NCBI GenBank assembly: GCA_023436495.1
Contig: JAEZIT010000039.1
Coordinates: forward strand, 1 to 46,580
Direction of reading: 5' to 3'
Source: Acidobacteriota bacterium
GTDB taxonomy: Bacteria > Acidobacteriota > Blastocatellia > Pyrinomonadales > Pyrinomonadaceae
DNA: 46,580 nt
In this document: positions 1-7,654 of the stretch, one piece after another
Numbering within the stretch: the first letter of the stretch is position 1
Layout: each line of letters begins with the position of its first letter
The notes under the pieces: generated by a model
Seen by the model: the letters and a program-made list of their open reading frames with translations, nothing else
Databases searched by the model: none
Told to the model about the DNA's origin: nothing
Position numbers and translations under genes: made by a program

Positions 1-653
1 TTTTTATTATGGATGAGGCATACAAAATCACCGCCGCAGCGTCGAACGCACTGCTGAAAACATTGGAAGAACCGGCGCAGACCTCTTATATTTTTCTCGT
101 AACGTCGCGGCCCGATGCCCTTTTGCAGACGATACGTTCGCGGTGCCAGGTCGTGCGGTTTTCGCCGGTCGCGACGGACGAGATAGTTCGACTGCTTGAA
201 TATACGGGCAAGTATTCGAAGTCGGACGCTGAACTTGCGGCCCGCTCCTCCGGCGGAAGTATTGGCCGTGCTCTCGCGGCAAACTCCGAGGATCTTGAAG
301 CTCGGCGACGGGCTATGCTCGACGTGCTGATGGCCGCGGCCGTTTCGCGGGATCGCGTTGCGCTGCTTCGCCGGGCCGAGGAAATGAACGACGCGAAGAA
401 CAAGGACGCGTTCGAAGACAACCTGGACGTGCTCCGCGACCTGATCCATGACGCATGGCTGCTGCGTATAGACAGCGGTGCCGAGATCGTCAACGCGGAC
501 ATTGAGGCCGACATCCGAATGATCAGCGAAAAAGCGAGTTCCGCGACGCTCGCCGGCTGGATCGAGGAGATCGAGGAGCTTCGCCGAACGCTGGCAGTCA
601 ACATCAATCGAAAGATCGCCACGGATGCGTTATTTTTGGGGATGGCTGGATAA
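1..653 (+). CDS. holB: DNA polymerase III subunit delta' (HolB), 3' part
   Basis: The 5' end lies outside the window; the reading frame is open from base 3 and 216 residues are visible. It opens with the Walker B region of a clamp-loader AAA+ subunit (FIMDEAYKIT), followed by SNALLKTLEEP and the sensor-1 stretch ending in TIRSRCQ, which is the DnaX/HolB arginine-finger signature (SRC). The rest is the alpha-helical collar domain. A role in loading the sliding clamp follows from the family. DnaX is the alternative, but the protein ends soon after the collar with no long C-terminal tail, which fits HolB better. A promoter for the next gene lies just downstream, so the two are probably separate units. 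Confidence 0.85.
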   Translation, partial: FIMDEAYKITAAASNALLKTLEEPAQTSYIFLVTSRPDALLQTIRSRCQVVRFSPVATDEIVRLLEYTGKYSKSDAELAARSSGGSIGRALAANSEDLEARRRAMLDVLMAAAVSRDRVALLRRAEEMNDAKNKDAFEDNLDVLRDLIHDAWLLRIDSGAEIVNADIEADIRMISEKASSATLAGWIEEIEELRRTLAVNINRKIATDALFLGMAG

Positions 654-670
654 GATATTTCCAATCATTC

Positions 671-699
671 TTTCCATTTCGAACTCCTGAAAGTATAAT
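671..699 (+). promoter_or_regulatory. Predicted sigma-70-type promoter for the TonB-domain gene
   Basis: A perfect TATAAT at 694-699 sits 17 bp after TTTCCA (671-676, 4 of 6 matches to TTGACA). The predicted start near 706 leaves a leader of about 20 nt with an AGAGG ribosome-binding site at 717-721, five bases before the ATG at 727. Confidence 0.55.
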
Positions 700-726
700 C
701 TTCTGACCTAATCCAAAGAGGTTTCT

Positions 727-1668
727 ATGTTCCCAAAATTCGTTATTTTCTTCGCGCTCATATTGCTTGCAATCCAGGTTGCTGCTCAGCCGGCAACCCA
801 ATCGAAACCGCAGCCCAAGCAGATCTCGGGCGGCATTCTTAACGGCAAGGCAATCTATCTGCCGAAGCCTATTTATCCGGTTTCGGCAGCAGCGGTAAAG
901 GTAGACGGTACCGTTAATGTAAAGATCCTAGTAGATGAAGCGGGAAATGTAGTATCGGTCGAAGCAATTTCCGGAAATCCGCTTCTTCGCGCATCGGCTG
1001 AGGACGCCGCAAGGCTCGCGCGGTTCAGCCCGACAATGCTTTCCGGAGTTCCGGTCAAGGTGTCAGGAACGATTAGTTATAATTTTGTCCTAGAGGATCA
1101 TCCGCTCGAGATACCCCCGGAAGAACGACATCTCGTTTGGCTTATCGGATTCGTGTTTTCGGTAGTCGATGCAGGCGGGTTTGGCGTGGGCGAAGGGGTT
1201 GAATTCAAGGAGGAAATTAACAAAATTCTGGCAGATCTCGCCATCGACCTTCCCGACGAGCTTAAAGGAGAACAGCACGTATTTGACAGGTTGAAGAATG
1301 CATCCGAAGCCGACCGGCCTGCTGCAATAAAGGAAGTGCTGCAGTCGATCAAACGTGTTTTAAGAGCGGATGAGAAGTGGCAAGTCGGGGTCGGCGAGCT
1401 GGCGGGAATTTCATTTTCCGAGCTTGTCAGGCAATTGGTCCGAGCAAGAAACGACGAGAAAATAGACGATTCCGCATTGAAAGCGAGTCTGAACGGGCTT
1501 CATGAAAAACTCCTGACAAGGCCGGAAGGCGTTCCAGCCAGAAATATGGCGATTTTTGCTGAAATGGCGAAGTTTAAGGATGCGGCGGATTTGAATTCCG
1601 TGTCGGGGCTCGTGCGCCTTTTTGAGGTGATGGAACCGCTTTCGGAACCTTTTCAAGACGAAAAATGA
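727..1668 (+). CDS. Secreted TonB C-terminal-domain protein with a long C-terminal extension
   Basis: 313 residues. Residues 1-20 form a signal peptide (hydrophobic core, AQPA cleavage region). Residues about 36-122 match a TonB C-terminal domain: KPIYP, DGTVNVKILVDEAGNV, AEDAARLARFSP, then GTISYNFVL. About 190 further residues follow that I do not recognise; they are helical and charged. In classical TonB this domain is the extreme C-terminus and an N-terminal helix anchors the protein. Here the anchor is replaced by a cleavable signal, so transduction of ExbB/D energy is doubtful and an envelope or partner-binding role is more likely (inference). The stop overlaps the next ATG by four bases (ATGA), so the two genes are probably translationally coupled. 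Confidence 0.75.
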   Translation: MFPKFVIFFALILLAIQVAAQPATQSKPQPKQISGGILNGKAIYLPKPIYPVSAAAVKVDGTVNVKILVDEAGNVVSVEAISGNPLLRASAEDAARLARFSPTMLSGVPVKVSGTISYNFVLEDHPLEIPPEERHLVWLIGFVFSVVDAGGFGVGEGVEFKEEINKILADLAIDLPDELKGEQHVFDRLKNASEADRPAAIKEVLQSIKRVLRADEKWQVGVGELAGISFSELVRQLVRARNDEKIDDSALKASLNGLHEKLLTRPEGVPARNMAIFAEMAKFKDAADLNSVSGLVRLFEVMEPLSEPFQDEK

Positions 1669-2099
1669 ACGCTGTGGCCGAGTTACCAAATCACGCTAAA
1701 ACTACTGGCCGCGCTTTGGCGGCCGCTGCGCTTGCGGCAATGGCCGGAGCCGCAGGCGTCGCTTGGTATTTCGATCCTGAGAAGGTGAGTTTTCTGCCGG
1801 TGTGTCCGCTGCTGAAACTGACCGGTTTTGCGTGTCCGGGGTGCGGGCTTACGCGCGGGTTTCATGCTTTGTTCCACGGCGACGTCGTGACGGCGCTTGA
1901 TTTTAATGCCCTGCTGCCGCTGTACGGGCTATTGTTCGGATATTTCTTTATTTCGCTCGTGCTGGTCGTGAGACGAGGGCGCGGATTGCCGATCGATCTG
2001 CTGCGGCCGGCGATTTTATGGACGTTTCTTGGTGTCGCCGTTGTGTTTACGGTGTTAAGAAATCTGCCGTATTATCCGTTCAACGCCCTGTATCCGTAG
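1665..2099 (+). CDS. DUF2752 family membrane protein
   Basis: 144 residues with three hydrophobic segments: about 17-35, 80-100 and 114-133. Between the first two is the family hallmark: CPLLKLTGFACPGCGLTRG, a CPxCGxTR motif following a CP, at about residues 46-64. This identifies DUF2752, a small inner-membrane family of unknown function. The start overlaps the stop of the TonB-domain gene (ATGA), so it is the second gene of a two-gene unit. The pairing of cysteines suggests metal or redox chemistry near the membrane, but that is inference. Confidence 0.8.
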   Translation: MNAVAELPNHAKTTGRALAAAALAAMAGAAGVAWYFDPEKVSFLPVCPLLKLTGFACPGCGLTRGFHALFHGDVVTALDFNALLPLYGLLFGYFFISLVLVVRRGRGLPIDLLRPAILWTFLGVAVVFTVLRNLPYYPFNALYP

Positions 2100-2124
2100 C
2101 GATTTCTCAGTTTGTGGGGATTTT

Positions 2125-2192
2125 AACAGGATGATCAGGATAAATAGGATTGTATAGATCTTACCATCCTGTTCATCTTGTCCATACCTGTT
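2125..2192. repeat. Imperfect inverted repeat between convergent genes
   Basis: The left arm begins AACAGGATGATCAGGAT and the right arm ends CATCTTGTCCATACCTGTT; the arms are imperfect reverse complements over about 26 bases. The arms themselves consist of a repeated ACAGGAT/TCAGGAT/ATAGGAT unit. It sits exactly between two convergent genes, so it may terminate transcription from both sides. Similar CAGGATGAACAGGAT-type text is, from memory, scattered in many unrelated bacterial genomes. Confidence 0.5.
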
Positions 2193-2201
2193 TAAAAATT
2201 A

Positions 2202-3311
2202 TTATGAGATATCGATAAGGCCCGATTTATCGAACAGCGGTTTGGCGGCGCGGCCTTCCTGACGGAGGATCTCGACCTCTTTTACAAATTCCTCGACAAT
2301 GTCCTCTCCGGAGACGCGGCGCATTGGGACGCCGTTCTTGAAGATCATTCCGACGTTTCTGCCGAATGTTACCCCGAGCTGTGAATCGTGCGCCTCGCCC
2401 GGGCCGTTCACGGCGCAGCCCATTATCGACAAGTGTAGCGGTTCTTCAACGTGTGCGAGGCGGCGTTCGACCTCTGTGACGATCTCGACGAAATTGTCGA
2501 TGTCGAGCCGCCCGCATGTCGGGCAGGCGACGACCGTAACGCCGCGTTTGCGGAGCTCGAGCGATTTCAGGATCTCCCAGCCGACGCGGACCTCTTCGTG
2601 CGGTTCGGCCGCTAACGACACACGGATCGTGTCCCCGATGCCTTCGCTGAGCAGAATGCCGAGGCCGATCGCGGATTTGATCGTTCCGCCGAACGGTGTT
2701 CCGGCTTCTGTCACCCCGAGGTGAAGCGGATAATCGACCTTTTCCGCCATCAGGCGATAGGCCGCGACCATGCGGTTCACGTCCGAAGCCTTCAGCGAAA
2801 TGATGATATCGCCAAAGCCGAGGTCTTCGAGAATGCGAATGTGCCGTATCCCGGATTCGACCATCGCCTCGGGCGTAGCGGTACCGTATTTCTTGAGCAG
2901 GTCTTTTTCAAGCGATCCGCCGTTGACACCGATGCGGATCGGCACTTTTTGGGCTTCGGCGGCGCGAACGACCTCGCGGACGCGATCGATATGGCCGATA
3001 TTTCCGGGATTGATGCGAAGTTTGTCGATACCGGCATCGAGTGCCTTTAACGCAAGTTTGTAATGAAAGTGAATGTCGGCGACGATCGGGACGTCGGTGC
3101 GTTTGCGGATCTCGTACATTGCGGCCGCCGCGTCGTCGTCGGGGACGGCTATGCGGACGATCTCGCAACCGGCTTCGACCATCTCCTCGATCTGCCGAAT
3201 GGTGCCGTCGATATCGGTCGTGTCGGTTTTCGTCATCGACTGTACGGCGACTGGCGCGCCGCCGCCTATCTGGATGTCACGGACCTTTACTGCTCTTGTT
3301 TGTCTTGCCAT
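2202..3311 (-). CDS. ispG: 4-hydroxy-3-methylbut-2-en-1-yl diphosphate synthase
   Basis: Penultimate step of the MEP pathway: reductive conversion of MEcPP to HMBPP using a [4Fe-4S] cluster in the cytosol. The N-terminal TIM-barrel signature is PVAVQSMTKTDTTD, and RINPGNIG is present. The C-terminal iron-sulfur half has CPTCGR and MGCAVNGPGE, which supply the cluster cysteines. I chose the ATG at 3311 (369 residues, MARQTRAVKVRDIQIG) because it starts where the family starts. A GTG at 3344 would put a TATAAT promoter element inside the coding region. It lies downstream of rseP and dxr on the same strand but behind a terminator, so it likely has its own promoter. Confidence 0.95.
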   Translation of the reverse strand: MARQTRAVKVRDIQIGGGAPVAVQSMTKTDTTDIDGTIRQIEEMVEAGCEIVRIAVPDDDAAAAMYEIRKRTDVPIVADIHFHYKLALKALDAGIDKLRINPGNIGHIDRVREVVRAAEAQKVPIRIGVNGGSLEKDLLKKYGTATPEAMVESGIRHIRILEDLGFGDIIISLKASDVNRMVAAYRLMAEKVDYPLHLGVTEAGTPFGGTIKSAIGLGILLSEGIGDTIRVSLAAEPHEEVRVGWEILKSLELRKRGVTVVACPTCGRLDIDNFVEIVTEVERRLAHVEEPLHLSIMGCAVNGPGEAHDSQLGVTFGRNVGMIFKNGVPMRRVSGEDIVEEFVKEVEILRQEGRAAKPLFDKSGLIDIS

Positions 3312-3332
3312 AACTGCGGTACCGAAACTGCG

Positions 3333-3338
3333 ATTATA
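3333..3338 (-). promoter_or_regulatory. Predicted -10 element upstream of ispG
   Basis: On the minus strand this reads TATAAT, 22 bases before the chosen ATG at 3311. No convincing -35 was found at 16-18 bp spacing. Its position is one reason for rejecting the longer GTG start at 3344. Confidence 0.4.
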
Positions 3339-3551
3339 TAGCACGCGAACGCGGATTTCTATTGTGTACAGGCCCGTCCTGCTGCAAATGGATCATCTTG
3401 ATACGCAGTTTTAGCGGTTATTGCATGCAAAAAACAGCGATATCTCGGATAAAGTCGCAAATTACACAATACAAGTTAAAGATTTCACGCAAAATCGCAG
3501 GGAACGCGAAGATGAACCGGAAGAAACACAAGCGCGATAAGACCGCTTCGC

Positions 3552-3587
3552 AAAAAATGCTCCTCGCGGAATACCGCGGAGGAGCAT
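3552..3587 (-). terminator. Rho-independent terminator after rseP
   Basis: Read on the minus strand: ATGCTCCTCCGCGG, a short loop, then CCGCGAGGAGCAT with one bulged base, followed by six T (3557-3552). The GC-rich stem and T-run lie about 30 bases after the rseP stop. This separates dxr-rseP from ispG. Confidence 0.85.
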
Positions 3588-3615
3588 CTATGAAAAGTTA
3601 GCCAACTAAACGCGC

Positions 3616-5001
3616 TTAGTTGCTGCCGGCAAGCCGCGAAAAGTCCAGGAACAGAACGAAGACCATTAACAGCAGAATGACCGCAAGGCCCGTAAGCTGT
3701 ATGCGTTCGCGAGCGACCATGGACAGCGTTTTGCCGAACCACGACATGATCTTTTCAATGCCGAGCACCATGATCTGGCCACCATCGAGCATCGGGATCG
3801 GCAGCAGGTTAAACACGCCGAGGCTCATGCTGATCACCATCAGAATAAGGAAAAATCCTTCGACGCCCATAAGCCGCGTGGCTTCAGCCGATTGCTGAAA
3901 GATCCCGACCGGCCCGCCAAGCCCCGAATCTTTAACTGAGCGGCTGCCCGCAAAGACCTGGCCGAGGACCGCACCGGTCGCCTTGAGGTTTTCCCAGTTC
4001 GCATTGAAAGCGTAGGCCGCGGCAGTCGAAAGAGTCGCCGATTCGAGTGGAAGTTCGGGACGCGCAAAGCGCACGCCGAGGATCTCGCTGCCGTCCTCAA
4101 GCTTGCGGACGGTGGCGGTGATCTGCTGTATCTGGCCGTCGCGTTCAACCGTAATGTTTATCGGGGCCGACTTGTATTGCTGGACCATCGATGTCGCATG
4201 CTGCGGATTGCGGGCGGTTTCACCGTTCATCGCGACAACGCGGTCGCCCGGCTGCAAACCGGCGTCCGAAGCCGCCGAATTTGGCGAAACGGCACCGATC
4301 ACCACGGGCGAAACACCCTGGTCAGGTTCGGCATCGATCAAGCCCGCCTGCTGGCCGGCAAAAACAGATTCTTTTCGCGGCGTTATCTCAAGCGACACGC
4401 GCTCGCCGCCGCGTTCGACCACGACCGGCAGCGGGCGTTCGGGATTGATGCCGGCTTCGACGGAAATATTCCGCCACGTCGGATTTTCAACGCCATTAAA
4501 TGAGATGATGCGGTCGCCGACCTTCAACCCAGCCTGTGCCGCGGGGCCGTCGGCCTTTACCTGGCCGATGACCGGAGCCGTCACTGCCGGGATTCCCTGT
4601 ACCATTGCCATACCGAACGGAATAGCCAGAGCCAGCACGAGGTTCATGAACGGGCCGCCGATCATAACGAGAAACTTCTGCCAACGCGGGCGAAGCTCGT
4701 AAAGTTCGGATTCCGGTACCTTTTCCGTCGTTTCGTCCTTTCCTTCGAGCGGGCCGGTGGCTTCGTCGCCGTAAAGCTTTACATACGCGCCGAGCGGGAT
4801 CGCGGAGATACGATAATCGGTGTGGCCGCGTTTGAAGCCCCATATTCGCGGCCCGAGGCCGAAGAACGAATAGGCCTCAACGCGCATCCCGAAGAACTTT
4901 GCCACCAGAAAATGGCCGAGCTCGTGGATGTTGATAGCGATCCCGAGAATGAACAGCGGAACAATTACGTAATAGAAGATCGTGCTGAGAATACTTTCCA
5001 T
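3616..5001 (-). CDS. rseP: RIP (site-2) metalloprotease RseP
   Basis: Intramembrane zinc protease that cuts membrane-bound anti-sigma factors or signal-peptide remnants. The HExxH motif is HELGH at residues 26-30 in the first transmembrane helix, and the third-ligand motif NLLPIPMLDGG is near the C-terminus. Two PDZ domains lie between them, with characteristic AQAGLKVGDRIISFNG and ASDAGLQPGDRVVAMNG. Start ATG 5001 gives 461 residues beginning MESILSTIFYYVIVPLFILG; a longer frame to 5043 would add 14 hydrophilic residues before the membrane helix and is less likely. It follows dxr by 200 bases on the same strand, the common dxr-rseP order. Confidence 0.93.
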   Translation of the reverse strand: MESILSTIFYYVIVPLFILGIAINIHELGHFLVAKFFGMRVEAYSFFGLGPRIWGFKRGHTDYRISAIPLGAYVKLYGDEATGPLEGKDETTEKVPESELYELRPRWQKFLVMIGGPFMNLVLALAIPFGMAMVQGIPAVTAPVIGQVKADGPAAQAGLKVGDRIISFNGVENPTWRNISVEAGINPERPLPVVVERGGERVSLEITPRKESVFAGQQAGLIDAEPDQGVSPVVIGAVSPNSAASDAGLQPGDRVVAMNGETARNPQHATSMVQQYKSAPINITVERDGQIQQITATVRKLEDGSEILGVRFARPELPLESATLSTAAAYAFNANWENLKATGAVLGQVFAGSRSVKDSGLGGPVGIFQQSAEATRLMGVEGFFLILMVISMSLGVFNLLPIPMLDGGQIMVLGIEKIMSWFGKTLSMVARERIQLTGLAVILLLMVFVLFLDFSRLAGSN

Positions 5002-5135
5002 AGTTATTGACCAAACCAGATTCGATTCGGCGAATGTGCACAAAGTTGTAACCTAAAGTGTAAAGGGCGTATCAAATCGAGTCAATAATTCTAAGCGGGA
5101 ACATGACATCGTGGGAAGTGTCCGAGTGAGAGAAA

Positions 5136-5157
5136 AAATGTGGTACGTACCACATTT
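5136..5157. repeat. Perfect 22-bp palindrome between dxr and rseP
   Basis: AAATGTGGTAC followed by GTACCACATTT, every base paired. Read leftward, the second arm runs into three more T, so it could be a weak terminator or an RNA stem in the dxr-rseP transcript. Its perfect dyad also suits a dimeric repressor. A further TGCCACAT half-site lies at about 5166-5174. Confidence 0.5.
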
Positions 5158-5204
5158 GCAAGTCTGTGCCACATATGAAACGGCATGGCATTTAGACTTA
5201 TTGA

Positions 5205-6386
5205 TCACCCTGCGACGGTCACCGGGCGGCTTTCGGTCAAAAGAGTGTCTGCGAAACCTCTCGCCCAGCTGTCGACCGCGAGAATTGCATCGAGCGTGGA
5301 TGCCGCGGCCGCTGTGTGAGCGTCCATGACCGCACGGTTTATCGCGGCAATACCCGGCAGATTTATTTTGCCGTCAAGAAATGCCTGAACAGCGACCTCG
5401 TTCGCGGCGTTGAGCGCGGCGGGCATCGTGCCGCCGGCATCGAGTGCGCGATATGCGAGACCGAGGCACGGAAAACGCTCAAGGTCGGGATCTTCGAAAT
5501 CGAGCCGTCCGACAGCCGCAAAATCCAGCGGCGGCAGGCAGTTCGCCAGACGGTCAGGATAGGTCAGCGCATATTGGATAGCGTGTTTCATATCGGTCAC
5601 GCCCAATTGTGCGACGACAGAACCGTCAACCATCTCGACCATCGAATGTACGACGGACTGCGGATGGACAACGACGGCGATCCGGTCCGCGCCGAGGCCG
5701 AAAAGCCATTTAGCTTCAATGACTTCCAGGCCTTTGTTCATTAACGTCGCCGAATCGACAGTGATCTTTGCGCCCATTTTCCAGTTGGGATGATTCAGGG
5801 CTTCGGTGATGGTCGCATTCGCGATCTCAGCCGCGGTCTTCGTGCGGAACGGCCCGCCGGAGGCGGTAAGAATGATTCGTTTTACTTCGCGGACGGTCTC
5901 GCCGCGAAGGCATTGATGAATGGCGTTGTGTTCGGAATCGACCGGCAGGACCTCGGCACCTGACGCCGCTGCCGCACGCGTCATCAGATCGCCAGCTATG
6001 ACAAGCGTTTCCTTGTTTGCGAGCGCGACCCGTTTTCCGGCTTCGATAGCCCGAAGCGTTGGGACGAGCCCGACAGCTCCGACGGCTGCAGAAACCACCG
6101 TTTCGGCCTGTTCGTGCGTGGCGACGGCGACGAGGCCAGCTTCGCCAAGTTCGATCTGCGGCAGCTTTACTTTCCGGGTGTGAAGCTCGCGTTCGAGTTC
6201 TTCTGCACAATGTTCGTCCGAGCAAGACACGAGTTCCGGCGCAAATTGTTCGATCTGATCGGCGAATTTTGCCATGTTGCGGCCGGCCGCCAGCGCCGTA
6301 ACGTGACGGTCGCCGAGATGCTCGATCACTTTGAGGGTATTACAGCCGATGGAGCCGGTGGAGCCGAGGATTGAGATGGCCTTCAT
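5205..6386 (-). CDS. dxr: 1-deoxy-D-xylulose 5-phosphate reductoisomerase
   Basis: First committed MEP-pathway step: DXP to MEP with NADPH and a divalent metal. The 393 residues match the usual length. The N-terminus is MKAISILGSTGSIG with the NADPH-binding GSTGSIG. The catalytic region has PVDSEHNAIHQCL (metal ligands), SGGPF, HPNWKMGAKITVDSATLMNKG and VHPQSVVHSMVE. The C-terminal region has LNAANEVAVQAFL. No good Shine-Dalgarno precedes the ATG. With rseP and ispG it forms a leftward cluster covering two steps of isoprenoid synthesis. Confidence 0.96.
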   Translation of the reverse strand: MKAISILGSTGSIGCNTLKVIEHLGDRHVTALAAGRNMAKFADQIEQFAPELVSCSDEHCAEELERELHTRKVKLPQIELGEAGLVAVATHEQAETVVSAAVGAVGLVPTLRAIEAGKRVALANKETLVIAGDLMTRAAAASGAEVLPVDSEHNAIHQCLRGETVREVKRIILTASGGPFRTKTAAEIANATITEALNHPNWKMGAKITVDSATLMNKGLEVIEAKWLFGLGADRIAVVVHPQSVVHSMVEMVDGSVVAQLGVTDMKHAIQYALTYPDRLANCLPPLDFAAVGRLDFEDPDLERFPCLGLAYRALDAGGTMPAALNAANEVAVQAFLDGKINLPGIAAINRAVMDAHTAAAASTLDAILAVDSWARGFADTLLTESRPVTVAG

Positions 6387-6584
6387 AACAGGAACGAACC
6401 GTTAGCATATCACATAAATACTGATCGCGGCACGAGAAACGAGAAGTGCTCGGAAATACGTGCATAAAGGGAATTTACAATTCTTTGCACTAAATAAAGT
6501 CAACTAAACCGCGGGCCGGCGCGTCCTATTAGTGCCGTAACTCTCTCCTCAAATCGGCAAAAAAACTTTCACGGAGGAGCAATA

Positions 6585-6875
6585 ATGAAAAAAGTACTAG
6601 TATTTGCGCTAATGTTCGGAACGCTCGCGTTTGCCATTCCGCAGACATATGCTGCGCCCGCGGCGCCTGAACCGCAATGGCGTGATCGCGACCGCCGCGA
6701 TAACCGCTATCGGAACAGACGTTATAACCGTAATCGCAACAATCGGACGTGGACCGAGACTAGGACCCGCATGGTCAGAAGCGGAAACCGAATGTATCGG
6801 GAACGGCTCAGGATCACGCATTATCCGAACGGAAGAACACGCGTTCAAGTTATAAGCCGTACGCGGATCAGATAG
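6585..6875 (+). CDS. Small exported arginine-rich protein
   Basis: 96 residues. A strong ribosome-binding site GGAGGAG lies eight bases before the ATG. Residues 1-24 are a clear signal peptide (MKKVLVFALMFGTLAFAIP, cleavage near TYA-AP). The mature part is striking: about 23 arginines and no lysine, with many Asn, Tyr and Asp, ending in the pattern RITHYPNGRTRVQVISRTR. I do not know a characterised homologue; the conserved-looking tail THYPNGRTR suggests a real family rather than random composition. It has its own terminator and stands alone, divergent from dxr. Possible roles are binding acidic cell-surface polymer or LPS, which is speculation. Confidence 0.75.
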   Translation: MKKVLVFALMFGTLAFAIPQTYAAPAAPEPQWRDRDRRDNRYRNRRYNRNRNNRTWTETRTRMVRSGNRMYRERLRITHYPNGRTRVQVISRTRIR

Positions 6876-6899
6876 GGACTTAGCAGGACTTCCAGAGGT

Positions 6900-6937
6900 A
6901 AGGGCGAGTTGCTCAGGGTGAGTGATTCGCCCTTTTT
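6900..6937 (+). terminator. Rho-independent terminator after the Arg-rich protein gene
   Basis: AAGGGCGA pairs with TCGCCCTT across an 18-19 base loop that has its own small CTCA/TGAG stem. The right arm runs into five T (6933-6937). It lies 25 bases after the stop. Confidence 0.75.
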
Positions 6938-7054
6938 GCGCGAGGTCTGCAGTTATTTCACGCAAAGACGATGAACGCACAAGCGTTGAATCGCGGCAGC
7001 GATGTTCGGACCGTTTTTACGTCGCACGGGCCTTCGCAGTTCAGGGATATTGGC

Positions 7055-7654
7055 CTATAACACTTCGCCGAATTGGCGGGCTGATTCAAAGCGATCAGTT
7101 GGTTCATCGCCGGATTCGCGCTTTTCGTTTAGGTATTGGTTGAATTCAGCTGAGCGGTTCCTGGGCACGCTTAGGTTTCTCCAATCGGTTGAACGCAGGT
7201 GTTTGGCGAGAAACACGATCTGGCCGACATGATAGGCGTAATGCGTCATCTGGCGGTTAATGGCTTCGACAACAGTGTGCGGCTCGCCGCGGATCGCGAC
7301 CGTCTCGCCGAAATCTTTGATCTTAAGATCGTCGAGCGTATCGAACAGTACTTGCCAGGACGAATCCCAATACGCCATCAATCCTTCTCGCGAATCTCCG
7401 ATGATCTCAAATTCCGTATCGCGGTTGCGGTCGGGTTTTTCGCCGTCGGTGGTCAGAAAATCGGTCCAGCGCGAACGTAAGTTTCCCGCAATGTGTTTGA
7501 CGATGAGCGCGAGCGAATTCGATTCGGCATCGATGGCACGGAAAAACTCCTCGTCGGTGACCTGTCCCAGGGCGCGTTCGGCAAGCTTTTTGTAGCTGCG
7601 GAATGATGCGAGGGCATCTTTTCGATAATTTTTGATGATCTTCTTATTGCTCAT
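7055..7654 (-). CDS. DUF1572 family (DinB/YfiT-like) four-helix protein
   Basis: 199 residues, cytosolic. The DinB-type metal triad is visible: His54 (IVKHIAGNLRSRW), His138 and His142 (MTHYAYHVGQIVFL). The segment DFLTTDGEKPDRNRDTEFE is the recognisable signature of DUF1572 (YisJ-like). Members of the superfamily include thiol transferases and hydrolases; the substrate here is unknown. The ATG overlaps the stop of the upstream SulP gene by four bases, so the two are co-translated. The shared operon says nothing clear about function. Confidence 0.8.
   Translation of the reverse strand: MSNKKIIKNYRKDALASFRSYKKLAERALGQVTDEEFFRAIDAESNSLALIVKHIAGNLRSRWTDFLTTDGEKPDRNRDTEFEIIGDSREGLMAYWDSSWQVLFDTLDDLKIKDFGETVAIRGEPHTVVEAINRQMTHYAYHVGQIVFLAKHLRSTDWRNLSVPRNRSAEFNQYLNEKRESGDEPTDRFESARQFGEVL

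Noticed and set aside
3312..3344. GTG start giving ispG 11 extra residues
   Set aside because: The extension contains a TATAAT promoter element and does not match the family N-terminus.
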